Assembly (NCBI GenBank): GCA_964498065.1
Contig: CAZCFZ010000073.1
Span: 1-18,536 of the forward strand
Length of the DNA: 18,536 nt
DNA from: FEN-1297 sp964498065
Lineage (GTDB): Bacteria > Bacteroidota > Ignavibacteria > Ignavibacteriales > Ignavibacteriaceae
Reading direction: 5' to 3'
The position numbers and the translations under genes are program-made. The notes below the pieces were generated by a model. The model did not search any database and was not told where the DNA came from. It was given only the letters and a program-made list of their open reading frames with translations. The first letter of the stretch is position 1. Each line of letters opens with the position of its first letter. Positions 14,995 to 18,536 of this stretch are shown piece by piece.

Positions 14995-15060
14995 ATTATA
15001 TTAAGGAAATCGGAATGGTTCAATCGGGCAAAGGGATGAAAAAGGGATTACGTCTTTTGT
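14995..15060 (-). promoter_or_regulatory. Element copy 7 and predicted promoter of the coiled-coil lipoprotein gene
   Basis: Element at 15021-15060, identical to copy 5. On the minus strand TTGAAC (15023-15018) and a perfect TATAAT (15000-14995) are separated by 17 bp, the ideal sigma-70 arrangement, and the predicted start is about 29 nt before the ATG at 14959. This copy shows most clearly that the element abuts and partly forms the -35 region. Confidence 0.75.
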
Positions 15061-15310
15061 GTGAGTTAATTCGACTATAATAAAGGCGGATACCTTTCCG
15101 CAGAAATAATTTTCTTGCTGCCGCAGTTCTAAAATGTGCATTCTCACATTTTAAGATTTTGTGAATGTAACAATTGTTCAATAATTCTTTTATTTCTTTT
15201 AATTCAAACTTGCTAGTCCCTTTAATTTATAATATTTCTAAGAAATTCGACAATTTCTCTTATTTCTATATAAGATTAGAATTTTGGATAAAACTTAAAA
15301 TGGAATTGTA
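15061..15310. other. Conserved non-coding stretch of unit B
   Basis: No gene. It aligns with 12799-13050; the first 38 bases are identical (to 15098) and the rest similar with scattered changes and small gaps. The GCGG and CCGC arms around 15086-15101 are kept in both copies. It lies between the operon B terminator and element copy 7. Confidence 0.5.
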
Positions 15311-15350
15311 GACAAAAAATTACAAAAGACCCGGATTGTTTCCGGGTCTC
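15311..15350 (-). terminator. Rho-independent terminator of DUF4398-OmpA operon B
   Basis: A perfect 9-bp stem, AGACCCGGA (15327-15335) with TCCGGGTCT (15341-15349), a 5-nt loop and, on the minus strand, TTTTGTAATTTTTTGTCT after it. It lies 33 bp after the OmpA stop. Confidence 0.92.
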
Positions 15351-15381
15351 GATTCCTTAACTATTTATTAACTCTCCGTTT

Positions 15382-16200
15382 CTATTTTGAAGTGTTAGCG
15401 ACAACAATTTCCACACGACGATTATTAGCTCGGCCTTCAGGACTGCTATTGTCTGAAACTGGTTGTTCTTCACCTATTCCTTGGGCCTGGATAAGATCTG
15501 CCGGATAGCCTCGTGAGATTAAATAAGAACGCACCACATCTGCACGTTTTTGAGATAACGTCATGTTGTAACTTGATGATCCCTGAGAGTCAGTATAACC
15601 TTCAATTGTTAGACTTTTTTCTTTAGTTATTAGTAGAGCATCAGCAACTTGGTTTAGCCTATTTTGTGCTGCCGGTAATAGTGTTGATTGATTAGAAGCA
15701 AATAAAACACTGCCCGAAAGTGTAATAACAAGACCGCGTGCCTCTTCTTTAACTTCTGCAAGTTTTGCAAGAGCTGCTTGTGCATCAGCAGCATTCTTCT
15801 CGGCATCAACTGTTGCTTTTCTTGATATTACTAGCTGCTCTGTTTTGTTCTTCATAATTTCAGCCTGTGTCGTTTCATAATCCTTTTTTGCTTTTTCGGT
15901 GGCTGCATTTTCAAAAGATGAAGCGGCTAGTGCTTCAGCAAGCTTGGATTTACGATCTGCTACATATGCGAGATCGCGTGTACGATATGAATCAGGATCA
16001 TTCTGGAAAGATTTTTCAGCTTGGTCAAGTGCTATTTGTGCCTTGTGCAGTTCTGCCGGCACTAATTGTGCCGCCTGACCGGCACTTGCCTGTTTGTAAG
16101 CCTGACGTGCGTTGACTAGTTCCTGCGGAGGTAAGCTTGCGCTGCAACTAAATAGCAGCCCGGCAAATATTATGGTTATAAGATATATCATGGGTTTCAT
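15382..16200 (-). CDS. OmpA-family lipoprotein with DUF4398 domain (copy B)
   Basis: 272 residues, same length and domain order as copy A: signal with C19 (LFSC, an unusual Phe at -2 of the lipobox), DUF4398 domain about 22-100, coiled coil 100-155, OmpA peptidoglycan-binding domain about 160-270 (SGSVLFASNQSTLLPAA, IEGYTDSQGSSSYN, LSQKRADVVRSY, GRANNRRVEIVV). The segment AEIMKNKTEQL and KEEARGLVITLSGSVLFAS are unchanged between copies; the coiled coil differs most. AAGGAAGGA ahead of the ATG; 3 bp after the DUF4398 gene, followed by a strong terminator. Codon use is closer to the AT-rich average of the window than copy A. Expected to link the outer membrane to the cell wall. Confidence 0.93.
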   Translation of the reverse strand: MKPMIYLITIIFAGLLFSCSASLPPQELVNARQAYKQASAGQAAQLVPAELHKAQIALDQAEKSFQNDPDSYRTRDLAYVADRKSKLAEALAASSFENAATEKAKKDYETTQAEIMKNKTEQLVISRKATVDAEKNAADAQAALAKLAEVKEEARGLVITLSGSVLFASNQSTLLPAAQNRLNQVADALLITKEKSLTIEGYTDSQGSSSYNMTLSQKRADVVRSYLISRGYPADLIQAQGIGEEQPVSDNSSPEGRANNRRVEIVVANTSK

Positions 16201-16203
16201 ATT

Positions 16204-16584
16204 TTAATTCCTTCCTTGAGGTAATTTGTTGTCTTGTTGAAGTTGTTGTACCCGTTCTATTGCCTTTGTGGCTTCCTTTTTGTCGGTATCACTACGAGAT
16301 AAAGCTAATGCAAGTTCACCATCGGTTTGGGAACGCAACAACATTGAATCGGCTTGTTCTTTATCACCCTGTTCTGCAAGCCCTTGCGCTTTTACCAGTT
16401 CCTCTTTTGCAAGTTGCAAATAGAGAGATGCACTGGGAATGTCGGCGGCGCCAACCACCTCAGCCGCACTAATTGCTGATGTGGAGGTTTCTTTATCGAC
16501 TACCGCGGGACTGCTTCCGCATCCCGCAATCACTATACCGAAGAGTATAGTCAAAGCTAATATAGCTATTTTCATAACTTTCAT
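16204..16584 (-). CDS. DUF4398 lipoprotein (copy B)
   Basis: 126 residues, gapless counterpart of copy A. Lipobox IAGC (C22). The strings VGAADIPSASLYLQLA, SMLLR and LQQDN are shared with copy A; the C-terminal tails differ. AAGGAG nine bases ahead of the ATG. First gene of operon B, with element copy 8 at the same distance as copy 6 from copy A. Function unknown; a partner role for the OmpA lipoprotein is inferred from operon order and shared domain. Confidence 0.9.
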   Translation of the reverse strand: MKVMKIAILALTILFGIVIAGCGSSPAVVDKETSTSAISAAEVVGAADIPSASLYLQLAKEELVKAQGLAEQGDKEQADSMLLRSQTDGELALALSRSDTDKKEATKAIERVQQLQQDNKLPQGRN

Positions 16585-16668
16585 AGGTTTCTCCTTTTAA
16601 ATTATTATGTAAAAGAATTTTCAATTCCTGTTTTTCAAGAACAGAAAAACTCTTTTTAAATTTAAAAT

Positions 16669-16734
16669 AATATACCTGCGATAGATTTTGTATACTATAG
16701 TGCAAAGGGATGAAAATGGGACTAAATCTTTTGG
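16669..16734 (-). promoter_or_regulatory. Element copy 8 and predicted promoter of DUF4398-OmpA operon B
   Basis: Element at 16695-16734: CTATAG replaces CAATCG, then GCAAAGGGATG, AAAATGGGACTA, AATCTTTTGG. The -35 is therefore weak (TAG instead of TTG), but TATATT (16674-16669) stands at the usual 20-nt distance. The 323-bp gap to mscS is divergent, so the element might also influence the plus-strand gene. Confidence 0.55.
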
Positions 16735-16863
16735 GCGAAGCGTTTGTTTTAAGTTTGTTGTATGTTATATACGAATTAAAGAACAAGGATTAAGCTGTAT
16801 CTTATTGAATATAACAAAACCATGATTAGCTATCTTAACAAATACATTTTTTAAACAAATCAT

Positions 16864-16885
16864 TTCGATAAATCAACTTATCGAA
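16864..16885. promoter_or_regulatory. Inverted repeat ahead of mscS
   Basis: TTCGATAA (16864-16871) and TTATCGAA (16878-16885) form a perfect 8-bp inverted repeat with a 6-bp spacer, ending 22 bp before the mscS start. It could be an operator or a small hairpin in the leader. AAGGA overlaps its right end but is rather far (about 18 nt) from the ATG. Confidence 0.4.
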
Positions 16886-16907
16886 GGATATATAACACAG
16901 TATTCAA

Positions 16908-17813
16908 ATGAATGAATTTTTTAAGTACATACAAAAATATTTTAATGTTGTAAAAGATTTCCTCAGCATTCATCTTATTGATATCGGGAATACTTCAATA
17001 ACACTATGGACTCTGCTTTACTTTATTTTCCTTGCCTGGCTTCTTTTCTTCATTACTGCAAGGCTCAGAAAATGGATGATCTATAAGGTCCTTTCTAAAA
17101 GCAAGGTAGAACTGGGAGTGCGGCTCGCCGTCGGTACTATTATTCGTTACGGTGTTCTTATACTTGGACTCATCATTGTCGTACAAACCGTCGGAATTAA
17201 CTTGAGTACAATTACAATTCTTGCCGGCGCTCTCGGTATCGGCATAGGTTTCGGTCTGCAGAATGTTACAAACAATTTAGTAAGCGGAATAATAATTCTT
17301 TTTGAAAGACCGATAAAAGTTGGGGACAGGATTCAGGTTGGAGAAGTCTTTGGAGATGTTATGGGGATTTCTATGAGGTCTACAACGATTGTGACAAATG
17401 ATAATATTTCGGTGATAGTTCCTAACTCTGAATTTATTTCAACAACAGTTATTAACTGGAGCCATAACGATAGGAATGTGAGATTCAGTATTCCCGTGGG
17501 TGTTGCTTATAAAGAAGACCCTGAAAATATAAAGAAAATTTTACTGGAAGTTGCGGATAAGGAAGAAGGCGTTTTAAAAAATCCGGAACCTGTTGTACTT
17601 TTTAAAGAATTTGGCGACAGTTCACTTAATTTTAATCTGCTGATCTGGACAAGCAGTTACATAACCACACCGGGATTCCTGAAAAGCAGACTTTATTTTG
17701 AAATATTCAAAAAATTCAGTGAGAACAAAATTGAGATACCTTTTCCCCAGAGAGATTTGCACATTAAGAATACGGAGTTCCGGATAAGCCAGTCTAAAGT
17801 TGAAAAAGACTAG
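16908..17813 (+). CDS. mscS: Small-conductance mechanosensitive channel, MscS family
   Basis: 301 residues, close to the size of E. coli MscS. Three membrane helices: about 30-50 (TLLYFIFLAWLLFFITARL), 73-95 (GTIIRYGVLILGLIIVVQTVGI) and the pore helix 99-128, rich in Gly and Ala (AGALGIGIGFGLQNVTNNLVSG) as in the family. The beta domain follows with FERPIKVGDRIQVGEVFGDVMGISMRSTTI and VPNSEFISTTVINWS; the C-terminal alpha/beta part ends IPFPQRDLHI. It releases solutes on osmotic downshock. The only clear plus-strand gene, divergent from DUF4398-OmpA operon B and convergent with the antiporter. The ribosome binding site is poor. A small hairpin at 17855-17907 follows. Confidence 0.95.
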   Translation: MNEFFKYIQKYFNVVKDFLSIHLIDIGNTSITLWTLLYFIFLAWLLFFITARLRKWMIYKVLSKSKVELGVRLAVGTIIRYGVLILGLIIVVQTVGINLSTITILAGALGIGIGFGLQNVTNNLVSGIIILFERPIKVGDRIQVGEVFGDVMGISMRSTTIVTNDNISVIVPNSEFISTTVINWSHNDRNVRFSIPVGVAYKEDPENIKKILLEVADKEEGVLKNPEPVVLFKEFGDSSLNFNLLIWTSSYITTPGFLKSRLYFEIFKKFSENKIEIPFPQRDLHIKNTEFRISQSKVEKD

Positions 17814-17854
17814 TTTCCAGTTCACATTACACGGACCTAGGAATATTGGAATTA

Positions 17855-17907
17855 TGGAGTAATGGAATTGACTGATTTTTACATTATTCCAACTTTCCAT
17901 TACTCCA
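17855..17907. repeat. Inverted repeat between convergent mscS and antiporter genes
   Basis: TGGAGTAATGGAA (17855-17867) pairs perfectly with TTCCATTACTCCA (17895-17907) across a 27-nt loop. The preceding bases repeat the same theme (GGAATATTGGAATTATGG). It may act as a two-way terminator for the convergent genes, although no T-run follows, or be a member of a dispersed repeat family. The rest of 17908-18099 shows no gene. Confidence 0.6.
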
Positions 17908-18099
17908 AAGAGTAATATTTGAGTAAGATGACTTACGCGACAAGCTGACCCGGTAATATCGAAATTATTTTGTGTAATTATTCTGTAGTCTTTCCAAGTT
18001 TAATTTTAACGTCTTACTTCTTTGAGCAAAAACAATTGGCGGTTTAATAACTAAATATTTTTTGTTCTTATGAGTCTTTTTACTTTTGCTTTAAATTCA

Positions 18100-18536
18100 T
18101 TAGCCGGTGTTGTGAGCCGTATAATTTATATTTAGATGTTTTGCTACTTTTTCAATTGTTAAACCTTGGACTAAAATGCTGAATACTACACAGATATAAG
18201 TTACAATCATTAATATCTGTTTAGCTTCGCTTTTTGGCAATGAGAGTACTAGCGCAATGGAAAGCCCTCCGCGAAGCCCGCCCCAAACAATTAGTTTAGC
18301 TTCTTTGTTATTTATGTTTGTAAACTTGGGTAAAATTATTTTCGGCAAGTAAACAATAATTACTCTTGAAAGCAAAACGATTAGAATAGTAAGCAAGCCG
18401 ATGAAAAAATATGTTGTTTTAAAATCAATAACAACTAAAACAAACCCGATGCTGATAAACAGTATGGCGTTCAGAATTACGTCAATCAGTTCCCAAAATT
18501 TATGAACATACTCTAATGTGGTATCGCTCATAGCTT
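18100..18536 (-). CDS. Na+/H+ antiporter, CPA1 family (C-terminal part, cut by window edge)
   Basis: The minus-strand frame is open to the window edge; the ATG at 18531 is probably internal, because MSDTTLEYVHKFWELIDVILNAILF is a known mid-protein segment of NhaP-type antiporters. About 145 residues are seen, containing four or five helices and the family motif IVWGGLRGGLSIALVLSLP, followed by a hydrophobic helix and a short tail with GLTIEKVAKHLNI. Full members have about 400 residues, so roughly the first two thirds lie to the right. Role: sodium or potassium efflux and pH balance across the inner membrane. Adjacent to, but convergent with, the MscS channel, so ion and osmotic functions cluster here. 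Confidence 0.9.
   Translation of the reverse strand, partial: AMSDTTLEYVHKFWELIDVILNAILFISIGFVLVVIDFKTTYFFIGLLTILIVLLSRVIIVYLPKIILPKFTNINNKEAKLIVWGGLRGGLSIALVLSLPKSEAKQILMIVTYICVVFSILVQGLTIEKVAKHLNINYTAHNTG

Larger units (their letters stand above)
15019..16734. repeat. Duplicated unit B (copy of 12757-14476)
   Basis: Second member of the direct duplication described for unit A. The coding parts have diverged to roughly two thirds protein identity without any gap, while the first 80 bases stay identical. Downstream of 15019 the sequence has nothing in common with that downstream of 12757, so the two breakpoints coincide with the -35 edge of the element. Confidence 0.9.

Noticed and set aside
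947..16734. Integron cassette array with attC sites between genes
   Set aside because: Repeats in one orientation between same-strand genes suggested it, but no RYYYAAC/GTTRRRY core sites are present, several repeats precede multi-gene operons, and no integrase is seen.
982..16770. Plus-strand micro-ORFs starting at the ATG inside each element copy (MKKGL-, MKREL-, MKKEL-like peptides)
   Set aside because: All eight copies open with MK and a conserved Leu, with CTA/TTA exchange that could look synonymous. But the G-rich 'Shine-Dalgarno' touches the ATG with no spacer, the peptides end after 9 to 39 codons with unlike tails, and the fixed -35/-10 arrangement on the minus strand explains the conservation better.
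16493..16786. Minus-strand 97-codon frame
   Set aside because: It overlaps the DUF4398 copy B start in another frame and covers element copy 8 and the promoter; no protein-like features.
17622..17900. Minus-strand frame across the mscS 3' end
   Set aside because: Shadow of mscS; composition and lack of motifs do not support a gene.

Overview
The window is low-GC bacterial DNA. Its gene content points to the Bacteroidota/Ignavibacteria side of the tree: a DUF6600-type Trp-rich lipoprotein, a Tyr-rich secreted protein of a kind common in Bacteroidota, PAS kinases with the 'HQ-ELE-QNEEL' linker, and promoters tolerating TAnnTT at -10. That placement is inference. Almost every gene lies on the minus strand; the only clear plus-strand gene is a small MscS channel near the right end. 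I see no tRNA, rRNA, CRISPR array, transposase or phage gene.

Layout, left to right: (1) 1-706, the N-terminal CI-type ATPase domain of a KaiC protein, cut by the window edge. (2) 1042-6115, a signalling block: a NarL/FixJ response regulator, a soluble PAS histidine kinase, and a 985-residue CheB-CheR-coiled coil-PAS fusion. A REP-like palindromic composite lies just upstream of the fusion gene. (3) 6393-7247, DUF6600-type lipoprotein. (4) 7727-8963, a two-helix membrane peptide, bacterioferritin with a complete ferroxidase site, and a small membrane protein overlapping the ferritin gene. (5) 9097-11722, an operon of a 49-residue lmo0937-type membrane peptide, an AI-2E family permease and a large AsmA-like membrane-anchored protein. 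(6) 12025-16584, secreted and lipoprotein genes, including a two-gene operon (DUF4398 lipoprotein plus DUF4398/OmpA lipoprotein) present twice, with a sll1863-like lipoprotein gene between the copies. (7) 16908-17813, MscS channel. (8) 18100-18536, C-terminal part of a CPA1 Na+/H+ antiporter, cut by the right edge.

The most interesting signal is not a gene. A conserved element of about 40 bp occurs eight times, always in the same orientation and always upstream of a minus-strand gene or operon: kaiC, the DUF6600 lipoprotein, the bacterioferritin operon, the lmo0937/AI-2E operon, the Tyr-rich protein, both DUF4398-OmpA operons and the sll1863-like lipoprotein. It carries two AAAGGGA heptamers 11 bp apart and ends in CAATCG, whose reverse complement supplies the TTG of a -35 box. 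In all eight copies a -10-like hexamer follows at exactly the same spacing (TATAAT, TATTAT, TATATT, TAATAT, TACTTT, TAGTTT, TAGCTT, TTGCTT). This is what a class II activator site fused to a promoter would look like, and it defines a putative envelope, iron-storage and osmotic stress regulon. The NarL/FixJ regulator, PAS kinase and CheB-CheR-PAS sensor nearby lack the element themselves and are the obvious candidates for its control, though nothing in the sequence proves that link.
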